Below are positions 1 through 11,579 of a DNA stretch of 45,970 nucleotides, piece after piece. Under the pieces are notes generated by a model. The model had not been told where the DNA came from. It ran no database searches and saw only the letters and a list, made by a program, of their open reading frames with translations. The position numbers and the translations under genes are program-made. The stretch covers positions 1 through 45,970 of the forward strand of contig JADNRX010000409.1 in assembly GCA_015501595.1 (NCBI GenBank), written 5' to 3'. The first letter of the stretch is position 1, and every line of letters begins with the position of its first letter. The stretch comes from Hymenopellis radicata. Taxonomy: Eukaryota > Basidiomycota > Agaricomycetes > Agaricales > Physalacriaceae.

Positions 1-2949
1 GCCCATGATTGGAAACTCGATGTTGATTTGGCTAAAATAGCTGTACAAGACAAACGTAAGGTTGGCATTCCACCTGATATACCTATTCAAGATAAGCCTT
101 ACTATTATGGTACACCTTCCCTTGTAGATGGTACCTTGGAAATCGTAAATAAGGAATGCTTGGAACTTCAAACGGATGAAAGTATCCAAAATCAGAAGTT
201 AACTTATGAACTTATTGGAGAATATGGATTGAATCCAGAACAAGCTCGTGCTTTCCATATAGTAACACGTCAGGCAGTTGATTTTTCTAGCATACAATTA
301 AAAATGTACATTGCGGGTATGGGAGGTACAGGAAAATCTAGAGTCTTGGATGCACTTGTTTCTTATTTTACACAAAAAAAAGAGAGATTCAAGTTAGCTA
401 TTACTGCACCCACAGGATCAGCTGCTGCAAATTTGAATGGTTGTACTTACCACTCCTTACTAAGAATGAATCGACAAGTTCGTAAAGAAATGAATGCTAC
501 AAGTATTTCCCTTTTATGTGCTGCGTTAAAAGGCATTTCATATATGTTTGTAGATGAGGTTTCTATGTTATCGTGTAATGATTTATATCATATTAGTGCT
601 CGTCTAGGAATTGCACGAGGCTGTACAGACCTACCTTTTGGTGGGATGAACATGATTTTTGCAGGAGATTTTGCTCAGTTACCCCCTGTTTGCGGTAAAG
701 AAAATGGTGGGCCATCTTTGTACAGCAGAAAAGTTGGTATGTTTGGTAAAACAATATTTGAGCAGGAAGCTGCAATTGGCAAGGCTCTTTGGCATATGGT
801 TACCACTGTAGTTATTTTAAGAAAAAATATGTGTATGCAAGGTGAAACTGCTGAAGATGCTAAATTACGAACTGCCTTAGAGAACATGCGTTATAAGTCA
901 TGCACTGCTGAGAATATAACTTTTTTACGAACATTAATTCATAATAACTTTAGTTTAACAAAGAATATAACCTTACCACATTTTAGAGATGTTGCTATTA
1001 TTTCTTATTTACATTCTCATCAGGATGAAATAAATAGATTAGGTGCAATATGATTTGCTGCTGACACTAATCAGAAACTTTATAGTTTTTACTCTGAGGA
1101 TCAGGCTACTGAATCTAAAGAGGAAATATCTGAAAGAAAATTAGCTGGTATTCGTCATAAAACTAAGACTATTACTAATGAATTGCAAGAATTACTGTGG
1201 TCTTTACCTCCATCATCTACTGGTCAAGCAAATATACCTGGAGTTGTATTTTTATGTCCGGGTATGCCTGTTATGATTAGTAATAATTTAGCTACTGAGC
1301 TGAATATTACAAAGGGTCAGAAAGGTTATGTACATTCATGGTTAAGTCGTACAGGTTCCAAAGGTCGACCTGTCTTAGATGCTGTATTTGTGATACTGAA
1401 AAATCCCCCTTCCCCTATACAGTTGCCCGATCTACCATTGAATGTGGTCCCAATTATTACCGGAAAGGGAGTTTATATTTCTGTAAAATTGCCTAATGAT
1501 ATTCAAGTTAATATTAAAAGAAAACAGACTGATTTGCAGGTTAATTTTGCTATGACAGTTTATGCTTCGCAAGGAAAGTCAAGAGAATATAGTGTAGTAC
1601 ATTTAAACTATTGCACCACTCATCAAGGTATTTATACAGCATTATCACGAGGCAGATCTGCTGCAGGAACTCTTATATTACAAGATTTTGATCCTGATGT
1701 AGTCACAGGTGGTGCTGCTGGTGATCTAAGACAAGAGCTGCGAGAGCTTGAATTATTAGATGACATTACTCGTTTACATTATGAGGGAAAATTACCCTAT
1801 GCACTAAGGGCTAGCACTAGGTATACTATGATATCAGATTTTAGAAAACACATGGGTAAAAAATATGTACCATCAACTTGTCCTTCTGCTTTACAGTGAA
1901 GTGATAAGGATCCATTTATGGAACTAACACCGGACGATATTGAATAGAAATTCTTACCTCCTAAACCTAAAACAGCTAGCAAACAACAACAACAACAACA
2001 ACAATCTAGCAATAATAAAGATGTTGAATTAAATACTAACCTCATCCCAGCCCCAAATGCAACACAAACTCAGAAAAAAAATACAAGGCATATAAATAAT
2101 ATTCAATTATCTAACTCAGATTTGCCATATGGTCCCAAATGGAAGGAAAATAGTTGTGCTTATGATTCTTGTATATTCATTTTATTTAATTTGTGGAAAT
2201 CCAACATTTCATATTATAACATTATCATGCAAAATATCTCATTGCACAGAGTAGGTTTTTTTGCAAAGCAATGTATGGAACATGCTTTAGTCTCTAAGGA
2301 TAAAATTGATTTTGTAAGAGATAATATCAGGAATATGTTATGTGAAGTGGAGCCACATAATTTTCGGCTAGGAGATGTATGTGGATTAGATGATGTAATC
2401 GAGTGTATGATAATTTATAGCCAATTTCCTAGTACAACTTATTTGGCTTGCTAGTTACATGATGATCACCTAATTCAGACACGCAGAGGTTCTACAACCT
2501 GCAACTTCAGAATAGCTAAAAGAGAAATTTATTTTGATATACAAAGTTTTGTAGATTGTGATCTACCCGTGTTCACAGGCAAAAATTGTGCTTTATGCGA
2601 ATCTGAGTGCAGTATCACTCACATTTTTAATGATAGTCTGGAATTTTTATTCTTCAATACTCAAGCATGGCCAGAAATTGAGTTGAACAATCGCATAGTT
2701 ATTACTATAAATAATGATGAGACTGCATATATTATTTCTGGTTTAATGTATTTTATCCCAGGCGAAGTTGGTCATTTCATATCCAGATGGATAGATAACT
2801 CCCAAAATATATGGTTATATGATGGGATTATTCAACGGGAGGCACATTATGAGGGAAAATTCCAAGCTATGAAATCAAATTTGCATAGCGCAAAGGGTGG
2901 CAGTCTGGCATACGCATTTTATCGCAAAGAGAAACACATTATCACTTAA
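1..2949 (+). pseudogene. Helitron replicase/helicase gene, 3' part, decayed by stop codons
   Basis: One reading frame (frame 1) runs from the window edge to the TAA at 2947 and is cut by four in-frame stops: TGA 1051, TGA 1897, TAG 1945 and TAG 2452. There is no frameshift. The first 1.9 kb encodes a PIF1-type superfamily 1 helicase as found in Helitrons. It has a Walker A motif (GMGGTGKS, about 320-345), a Walker B block (FVDEVSML, about 550), a GDFAQLPP block (about 665) and C-terminal helicase motifs (VYASQGKSR, about 1560; YTALSRGRS, about 1635). After a short Gln-rich linker, 2122-2949 looks like the C-terminal cysteine-peptidase-like domain of some fungal Helitron proteins (NSCAYDS near 2150); that assignment is tentative. 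The Rep (HUH) domain would lie upstream of the window. The segment is AT-rich compared with the DNA after 2950. I found no convincing 3' hairpin with a CTRR end. Confidence 0.85.
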
Positions 2950-4408
2950 TCACCCGCTGTTGCCCCGGACACGCCGCGCTCGCCGACGGCCCAACCCGTT
3001 TATAAGGACCGTGTATCGAGATCATTGTTTTTTTAACCTAGGTCATTCTAGCCAAAGACAGTGGCTGAAAACGCGAGATGACTTACGCCACATGCTGGCG
3101 ACGAGTACTACTGTGCGTCTACATACCCCTTCGTGAAGCATTTCAGGTGTTATTGTGCTGACTTAGGTACGATACAGCAGTCTAATGTGTTGTTATTGAA
3201 GGGGCGGTGACGTGTAGTAGGGACATCCTGAGGTTTGCCATGTGAGGCCAATACTACTATGTACACTGGCGTTGGAACAAAGCACGGCTTCAGGATGGCG
3301 TGATGGGGGCTTATGGCCTCCGACGTGGACTTCGATCCAAAGAACTTTGTGTCCTCCAGGTAGAGCAAAATAACTTCAGTCCGCATTTGTTCTCGAGCGT
3401 GTGAATCGATGAGATCTATTTTCATTCGACGTTGTACCGGTACAGGCCTAGTGTCGAAATGATGACTAGCATTAACATTTGGCCGTACTCTTCGTCGACC
3501 CGGTTCGGGAGCGTGCTTGACCGCAGCAACCTGTACGAGACGGATAGAAGTGTTAAGTAGAACCACCGTTCCAGAATCACTCATTTGGCTTCCTGGTGGA
3601 GCTGATTTGGGGTACTAGTAAGACTCCTGTTCAGTTATAGATGTGTAATCTCTCCAGGACGGACGAACTAAGATTCTTCCCTGGCAGCTTCTTACAAAAT
3701 TTCATGTTTCAATATCGTAGACTCGGAACGGAATGAATTTTTTTTCCACGCTGCACCCCTCTGCACCCCGTACAGAGTTGGCCCTTGTGGGACTTCCGAC
3801 ATGCTCGACGAATCGGAAGGAAGGCTAGCACGCAATGTTCCAATTGAACTGCATTCAGGTAGGTAGGTAGGTTCAGTGATTACTATTAGAGTTGTCTCAG
3901 CCCCCTACAAGGTTGGCCGATAGCCTTTTGTGAGTCTGTTCTCTTTATCCGTGTCCTACAGCAGCGGGTACTTACTTGTGAATCGTCGACTCTGAGGCGA
4001 CATCATTCAACCTCAATCAAGGGTGGGTTTTCTGTCAACACTGAACGTACTGAACAGGAACAATTGATCCGAATCGCGAACGATGTGCGGCAACGTGACT
4101 TCATGTAATCATCTTTGGACTTCAACCCCGACCCCGAGTCCCTTTGGAGATTGACTCGACCCAATGTGGGACGGTGCTGCGGGTCTCTGGTCACAAGTTG
4201 GAGGGTGTAACTATAATAGTGTCAGTTATTCTCGACTAAGGAGTAGCGGACATCTAGGCGGACACTCGGGCTTTGCAAAGTGCCGCTAAAACTTGGCTAA
4301 AACGAGATTCAACAAAGATGGGGGAGCGGCCGACCCGGGAGCAATATACCTTTCGCCGGTCAATCTGAATTTAGTACTCGACAGAGAACTTCGACCTCGA
4401 CTGCCATC
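2950..4408. other. Intergenic, no gene recognised
   Basis: Base composition becomes G+C-richer right after the Helitron stop, so the element probably ends within the first 100 bases, although no clean terminus could be assigned. The rest contains only short, unconvincing reading frames and a short (GTAG)n-like run near 3857. Nothing functional is visible. Confidence 0.5.
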
Positions 4409-7400
4409 ATGTCAGTCCTCTGGACTCGCGCCAGGAAAGGCCTCGCGTACGCCCCATCACGTCTTTATCGCGCCCTACCATCCGTTCTCCTGGGTATTCT
4501 CCTCAACACACTGGACACTAGTACGCGCTGAACCTCAAAATATGACTTGTCCTTGACCCGGTAATTCTCAGTGTCAACGGGACTCCTCGTCTTTCCTACC
4601 CCGGAAGGGAGCCATGATAGCTTTTCAGACTTACAGATACAAGCCATGTCGATGTACCTCATGAGGTGAGCGAAAGACATATTCCCCAGTGCTTGTGACT
4701 GAGTACTGATTTCCGAGCTCAGCACGCTTACTTCGCAACTCGTCATGACACTCGGGGGCTCGTTGTTTCCCGGGGCATTGGGGTCAATGTTGATTGAAAT
4801 TCTTCCCTTCCTTCGTGGCATCGCAACTACAATACAGAACCGCCTTGGTCAAGGCCATCCGGCAGTGCTTCCAACTGTTATGGCCGCGTATGCTCTGACA
4901 AGTTTTCTTGTCGGTGGTGTTTTTATTATCCTCGGCGTTCTGAGATGCGGAAAATTGGTAAGTTATGCCCTAAGTCTTACCTTCTAGCTCCTGAGTCTCC
5001 CCACAGGTCGAATACTTTCCAAAGACAGTGCTAACCGGTGCCATCGGTAAATTTATGCTGTTTTAGATAGAATACTCTCCTGATTGTGTTTCTCTAGGCG
5101 CTATCGGTCTCTCCCTCTTTCTCCTGGGACTTGAACTCACTTTGCCGCCGTCATCTGGGACACTGTCGCTCTCGACTGCCGGACGTTTACTCTTCAGTTC
5201 GTCTCACATACCGCTCCTGATTGCATCAGTTGTACCCGCACTTTTCTTGACGATATCCGTTCGATCGGCACTTCTGGCTCGCCTGACAAGAGGTTTCACA
5301 GAGCACGCGCTGTATGTGCCAGTCTACGTGATCAGTATCGCCGGCACTTTCTGGATTGCCGTTGCAGCAGCTGGCTATGCCACTAACGCTGGCATGAATG
5401 AGCTCTCATCCGTTGGTTGGCTGTTCTCGGTGACTGAATCGGTTCGAAACCAATCTGGTATCGGAAATGCGTGGAATTATTGGACAATGTTCGACTTCCG
5501 CCGGGTAGAATGGACTGCGTTGAGCGCCGCAGCCGAGAACATCGTGCTGTTGGTTGTTATTGGCGTCCTAAATCTCCCTATTTACGTGCCCGCTATGGCA
5601 TTGGCTATGGATCTACCGAAATACAGCATGGATCGTGAGCTCCTTGGACACGGAGCAATGAATATTCTTGCAGGCGCTGTTGGAACAATACCAAATCTTG
5701 TCGTACGTGAAGTTATATTCATCATTCTTGTGTTACCGCCAATCACGACGCGGACAGGTTTTTTCCAACTCCCTCTTCTTCACCCGGGCTGGCGGTGGAA
5801 GGTTTGAGGCGTGTATTGTGATCGTGTTAACCGGCATTCTTTTTGTCATCTCCTCGCTCATTATTCCCTACGTTCCGACTATCTTAGCGTCAATTCTTGT
5901 TCTATTCCTCGGATTCGAGTTGATGACGGCTGCCGTGTGGGAATCAGCAAGCGAACTATGTTGGCCAGAATGGGCAATCGTTATCGGGACCCTCTTGAGC
6001 TGCACATTCGTCGGGTTCGCCCCGGGCTTTGGGATTGGAATTGGTCTGTCTCTCGTTGTCCACTTCGGTTTCAGTTTCAACGATTCGGTGGGTTTCCTTC
6101 AAAATGCTCCTGCTTCATGATAGCTAACGTACACGTGAAGCAACCCCAACGATTTGATTACGCCGACATGCAAACGTCGCATCTTCAACTTCAGCCAAAC
6201 CGTTTCCGCGGGTCTCATCTGGCCTTACACCGCGAACCTGCCAGCGATGAATCTATCAAAGTGACTGGCGATACCGAGAGTGGCCAGATGATGGAGCCCC
6301 CTCGTCTGTCGACAAGGTACAAGACATCATCCAAAAGGACACTTCCAACATTTCAATTGTCGAAGTCAAGGGATACGCATGTACGTTGTCGAACGTTCAA
6401 TTCACCCCCTTGTAGACATTGATCTTGAACGCTTTAGTCTTCGCCATGATTCCCTCTCTAGAGCGCCATATGGACGTGAAAGTCACGCAGACAGATCCTT
6501 CTGTGTGCCGCGTTATCATCTTGGACCTGCGACAAGTTCATAGAATCGAGACATCCGTGGCGCAATTCGTATCTCGCAAAATCCGGGAATTGCGAACAAG
6601 GCAGCCTCCCGTGAATATTGTCCTCGCCGGTGTTGCCATTGGATCAGGCGTCCAGGCTGATCTGGCACGAGGTGGAGTTCAGTGTAGATGGAATTCCTCG
6701 CAAGCCGAGATGGACGATGTTCTTGTTTTCAAAGACTTGCGCGACGCACTTCATCACTGTAACCAGCTCCTTGGAGAAAACGGTTCGTCGTGTACCTTAT
6801 GACCCCTCGTGCGGTGCTCAGTGGAAGTTGACCTTAGACCATCCTATCACTGACGTTCCGGCCGCGTTCTCAAAGTTATTTCCCGCCACATACCAGATCG
6901 TTGTCTCCGAATGCATAGGACAAGAAACTGCTCTCGGCATTATGTATAATCGCTATAGCGTCGGGCAAGATCTTCAGAGTGAGAGCATTGTATATGTTCC
7001 CAGTCTACTGACTAACCGATTCTTCAGCCCCGTCTGTAAAATTCATAGTGCAAGGTAAATTAGCACTGTCAACATCCGGGGAAGACGTCGATGGCCGGGA
7101 GATTTCAGCGCCTCCGGTACAACGCCCCTCTCTTGTGTCGTTTATCTCAAAAACTCCTCGCGATGTGGTACAGTGGGTCCAGCGGAAAGTGCGAGCTACA
7201 CCTGCCGCTGAGGCGACGAGTAGTCACCGGCAGCGCTCTCAAGCCTTGTCTCGAACTCTCTTTCCAGGAGACTTTTATGGCTTTGGATTGAGCGCCTCCG
7301 AAATCCCTCGAGCGGCAGTATTGCAGGAGCCTTGTTGCGTTCTTGAAGTAGATCCCAAGAATGCTGCAGGACTGGCATGGGCTCACAGGGTCGCTGTCGC

Positions 7401-7437
7401 CTTGGTCGAAGAAAAGGCTTTGATGTCTTCTAGATAG
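4409..7437 (+). CDS. SulP-family (SLC26-like) transporter with STAS domain and cNMP-binding-like tail
   Basis: The protein resembles fungal vacuolar SulP transporters of the yeast YGR125W/Vsb1 type. The start is ATG 4409. Introns supported by homology and phase are 4521-4571, 4666-4722, 4958-5006, 5047-5097, 5703-5757, 6381-6437, 6783-6837 and 6979-7027. The membrane part includes GILLNTLDTMSTGLLVFP, TSQLVMTLGGS, GSMLIEILPF and SNSLFFTRAGGGRFEA, followed by several hydrophobic helices to about 6087. The STAS domain starts near 6340 (ISIVEVKGYAFF) and continues through VIILDLRQVHRIETS. The C-terminal part (about 6840-7437) resembles a cyclic-nucleotide-binding fold (LFPGDFYGFG). Between 6088 and about 6290 I could not find a clean splice that keeps frame: the frame entering the STAS exon has TGA at 6155 and 6248. 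Either unusual introns or damage lie there. Substrate is inferred only from the family (sulfate or basic amino acids). Confidence 0.82.
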
Positions 7438-8030
7438 GAACAAAAGGTTACAGAAGGGTCTGACCACCGACTCGGAACTACCCATGTAGACTAGATGAAC
7501 GGCAGTGATCATAGAAAAAATCTCGGCGCATGCCCTGGATCCACCTTGACAGGCTCAGTCTTGCCCCCATCCACACTTACAAGTGAAGATGCTCTGATTG
7601 AGCCAAGTCTCGACGCAGGACTTGCTCAGACACCTCGGTGTTCTCCTTTCATCCCCAGAAGGACTCGTGATGACTCTGACGGGCGCAGCATCAAAGAATT
7701 CAGCGTTTATTTGAAACCCGAGGTCCCAATCATTTCGATGAGGGCTAATACCAGTCGGGCTCTGCGATAAGAATACACGCACAAGGCACGGGCGTACCAC
7801 TAACCTAGGGTTAGGGTTCGTACCATTAATGAATGAGGATGACGGAATACGCAGAACAAGACCACGTCCAAGAGCAGCGCTGAGCCTTAAACGAGCGAGG
7901 GTGGCTCCGGCATCTCTGAAGCAGAACAACAAGCGCCTTGTCCAGTGCCCCAGATATTAGGATAGGCTAAGCAAAGCATAAGCATCTGTCACATCGACAA
8001 ACAAGAACAAGTAGCCAAGCTTACCATCAT
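7438..8030. other. Intergenic spacer with a telomere-like motif
   Basis: There is no supported gene. It contains CCTAGGGTTAGGG at 7804-7816, two units of the TTAGGG-type repeat common at fungal telomeres. It also contains the upstream promoter part of DUF6699-like copy A, including a CTTGTCCAGT block (about 7937) that recurs upstream of copy B (about 42052). Confidence 0.5.
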
Positions 8031-8066
8031 CCTAGGGTTAGGTGTTTGTCCATCCTCGTATATATA
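8031..8066 (+). promoter_or_regulatory. Promoter of DUF6699-like copy A: TTAGGG-like element plus TATA box
   Basis: CCTAGGGTTAGG starts at 8031 and TATATATA at 8059, 28 bases apart. The same pair with the same spacing lies upstream of copy B (42151 and 42179), which argues that both elements are functional. The TATA box is 98 bases upstream of the proposed start codon. Confidence 0.6.
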
Positions 8067-8156
8067 CCCAGATGTCGCTTTCCAAGGCTCATTCATTCCT
8101 TCCCTTCAACCACCACCACCTGCTCCGCTCAATAACCAGCGACATACATCACAGCC

Positions 8157-8848
8157 ATGAGCAGGAGTACCATGTGAGGTCCATGGAGAACCTCACGCGA
8201 TGCATTGTACTGACGGCGCATAGGATGCATGCAACCGCCACCTTGAGGACGATGGCAGGGAGTCCGGCGAAGAATATTGGCGCGCCGCTTTCAGAGACCA
8301 CGTCGCATCCAATGTCAGCGACAAACAGGCTCGGCCAGGATGCGAAGACAGCGAGTATTATGCTGATTGGCATTGCCGACATTGACCGCGCCCTCGAGTC
8401 CATCGCTGTCAGACACGTAGGGTCGTATCCTACAACGCCACCACCGCCTCCACGCAGGCAATGCATCCCGCTTCCATCCCAGATCTCTTCGCAAGAGGAA
8501 GCTATGATTCTTCACCCATTGCTCCAACACCCGCCAATCCCCATAGACCTCGCTATGCCATGGACAGAAGTTCTCCGGATGGCGGCGGCGTCGCCATTAT
8601 TATGGGCGTGGAACAACGTTGCGACTAATCCGCCTCTCCCGTCAATGCCAATAATCGTCGTCACATTAATGACACGCCCCATCGTAGTATTTCCTTCACT
8701 AGGACGCGCATACATTACGGTCGGAGACATCGTGCAGCGCGTTTGGGAAGAATTGCACGCGACACAAGGCGTCCACGTTGCACGACGGCTTATGGGTATG
8801 TCGAAGGAGTCGTGCGATGAGGATTGCTGGAGATTGGAATTTGCGTAA
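8157..8848 (+). CDS. DUF6699-like protein, copy A
   Basis: There are two exons, 8157-8173 and 8224-8848, with a 50-nt intron (8174-8223), giving 213 aa. The C-terminal half has the layout of DUF6699, a domain of unknown function common in Agaricomycetes: ILHPLLQHPP, then a W-rich segment, ATNPPLPSMPIIV, a PIVV strand, and YITVGDIVQRVWEEL at the end. The N-terminal half is Ser/Thr/Pro-rich with no recognised domain. Copy B at 42284-42995 has the same exon layout: a tiny first exon and a phase-2 intron at the same place. The start was chosen because it makes the two first exons match in structure; the longer unspliced frame starting at 8042 lies across the TATA box. Function is unknown. Confidence 0.72.
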
Positions 8849-10183
8849 AGCGAGTCGACCAAATCGATATTTGTCCGCGATGAGGCGATGTAAACGACGA
8901 TGAAGACGACCACGTAGAGGACACGCCGCTCTCGATGAGCAAAACGGCGGCTTCTGACGGAGTCATGAAATTCGAGTGGCTGTGATCTGACATTGACATA
9001 CTGGCACCTGTAAAGATGTAGCTCATAATTAGGATTTTATGAGGCAAGGCAGAAATAAGAAGGCTACCTTAACGAAACTGACACATACGAAGCTCTGACT
9101 TCGAAGAAGGGTTCTCGAAAGCGAAGTGAACAAGTCACAGACTGCAAAGTGTAGTTGATAGGAAACCGTGGAGGCCATGTCGACCGACCACCTTGCGGAA
9201 TAGTCGACCGTCCGCGAGACGTTGCGGACTGTCAGATGCCTAAGCGTAGTCGTAATGTCTGCAGAAAGAAGATGCGCCTAAGACTGCCATAGCGCTCGCG
9301 ATGGGACTTCATCGTTCAGCGGTAGATAAGGGAGAGAATTAGGCCTGAACGATTTCCGTGCGTGATGTGAATACGGTGTACCAGGAAATAAGTACGTCTG
9401 ATGTCTAGGCTGCTGAGAGTCAAGGCGCGAGCGAACACGATATGGACTTACTGCAAGTTGATTCATCTCGTTAGTCAGGTAATGCAGCGGAAATTTGACT
9501 ACAGGATAGGCGATAACCCTGAAGACATATCATCCGGTCTCCGAGGCAGTATCACGGTCGTCCATGGTGCTGATATGAGAAGAACGAGGACGGACATGAT
9601 GGTCAAGAGTCAAGGCTAACAGTAGATGTGGCAGTGCAAGTTATTTGCTAAGCCATCCGGAGTCAAACAATGTGGCGAGGATACTGAGTCTGTAGTCTTA
9701 AGGTCAAAAGCGATTGTTCACGTTGTTCATGTTGGCGACTGTACTGATCACAAAATTGCATATCAAGTCGCTTGATATACAATGATTCATAAGTACATGA
9801 ATCCGAGCGCTCACCTAGCTATGATATGTTCCTTTATTTAGAAGCCATATTCTTTCTTAGGCTTACTCTCGACTGGGAAGTCTACGTGGACCCCCAATCT
9901 ATCCGGACAGTAGGCAGCGAGACGCTAATAACATCGGGATAGGCACAGTCTCACCCTTTTGATCTAAGTCCCGACTCGATAACATCGTTTGCTGAAGACC
10001 AGTATATTCTCCGAAGAACACAAACAGACCAAAAGATGCACCGTAAATCGAACTACGCAGGGAACGGATCGTCACCAGGAACCTGCCGCGCTCCAAAATC
10101 CGCATGGTGAGATCGGTTTCCGTTGAAGTTGTCAAAACTAAAAGACGTGTCATTATCATTCTAGCAGGATACTAGAAGCAAGC
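8849..10183. other. Intergenic, no gene recognised
   Basis: 1.3 kb between DUF6699-like copy A and the end of the hydrolase gene. Only short reading frames without recognisable domains are present. No RNA gene or clear repeat was seen. Confidence 0.45.
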
Positions 10184-11579
10184 TTACAACAATCGATAAA
10201 GGCCCGGCGTTTGCGCTGTCATCCTCGCCGCATCATGTCCAACGCCAGCGTAGTAATCAACGGTGTCTCCAGAGTTCGGCGGAAACTGTCTCATGAAGTT
10301 ATAGAAGCGTTCCCCGCGGTCGGCTCTGGTATGATGTTCAGAACAGAACATCATATGTCAAGAAGCAAGCATACCCTTCCGTGTATGGACCACATTTTCC
10401 TTCGGAGTAGTCGCCATGGTCGTTCAACCCTCGCCCGTAGGCAACATTTCGCGCATCGTATCGAGCTTTGACGCCTGCTGCGCCTAAACTGCGGACAAAC
10501 GCTGCCTCATAATCGACGGTATAGTTGCCGACACCTGTGCTCCATTCATCGCCAGTCGTGCAGCCTGCTGCCTGGCCTGTCGACACGGGCCGGTTATTGT
10601 TCAGCCTGTAATGCTTGAGACCATCTATAGCGAGTGGTTATGTATCTCATACCATACGAATGAACTAGGATTGCCACTCCAATACACAACCGGTGCTAAA
10701 TCGGACGTTAGATAGACGTCTCAGAAAATGAGACACGCGTACTCCTCAGTAAAAGTACTTTTCCAACTGCCGCGTAGCGTAGCACCATCTGAGCACCCAT
10801 GCTGTGCCCTGCGACGACGATTTGCTTCATGTTCGGATATTGCAGGATGTCGTCAAAGTACTGCAAGATCTGATCCATAGCGTCGAAGGAGGAGACACTT
10901 TTCTGTGCCGCAGGATAAATATTCGTGTATCCTTCGTACCAGCCAGTGCCTGCCGAAAAAGATTGACATGAGACCCGAATGGAAAGCACCAATAAGCGTA
11001 CCTTGCCATGCGAGTACGGATGTGTTCTGTGGGTCTGTGAGATGTCGAATCTATATTCGGTTGAGAGACTACCATACCGACACCCCATTGCGAGTGGGAT
11101 AACCGCGACCAGCATCGGCCTGGTTGGTGAAACATGGCGCCATTAGGGCAACAGTGTTTTCGTTGACAGTGGGGTCAAGGGCAGTAGCGGCTTTCAGGGC
11201 TATGAATGCGCATGAGCATCGCAGATAGATACTAACATGCAGCGGACATACCATCGTGAATATTGGTAAAGTAGTTATTCGAATCGCGGTTAGCTCCGTG
11301 CAGGATGATGACTGCTCGTTGAACCTGAAGATAATCAGCTTCGTGAGCCGGGATACTGACTCCACTCACCATTGTTTTATTTTGACGAGCGCCACCAGGG
11401 AACGAGAAATGGTTGATGAGCGTAGTCCGTTGCCCCGAGCTGTCCAGGATGTTGAAGAAAGCCTTTTCAGCCCCAGCTGCCGAAGGAAGGCTGTTTGGAA
11501 TGGTCTCTCCTGCATACTGTTGTCCGAGGACTATGGCAACGTAAAGTATGGCCGCGAAGAGAAAGGACAGAGAATTCAT
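10184..11579 (-). CDS. Secreted alpha/beta hydrolase (esterase-like)
   Basis: There are seven exons on the minus strand: 11579-11252, 11199-11078, 11026-11002, 10949-10743, 10695-10653, 10605-10375 and 10325-10184. All phases agree and give 365 aa. Residues 1-20 form a signal peptide (MNSLSFLFAAILYVAIVLGQ). The oxyanion-side strand is AVIILHGANRDS, the nucleophile elbow is GHSMG with Ser208, and GVGHDAARM near the C-terminus probably supplies the catalytic His. Conserved blocks such as NTSVLAWQ, TPVVYWSGNP and GKCGPYTEG join exactly across the introns, which supports the model. Exon 3 is only 25 nt. The family is common in wood- and litter-decay fungi and usually annotated as hypothetical. 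Substrate is unknown; an extracellular ester or amide is the natural guess. Confidence 0.82.

Noticed and set aside
3038..3043. CTAG as the Helitron 3' end
   Set aside because: No hairpin lies the usual ~10 bases upstream, so the terminus cannot be assigned.
3150..3584. 144-codon minus-strand frame
   Set aside because: No domain, no splice support, and composition like its non-coding surroundings.
8042..8156. Upstream extension of DUF6699-like copy A
   Set aside because: It would run through the TATA box, and copy B has no matching extension.
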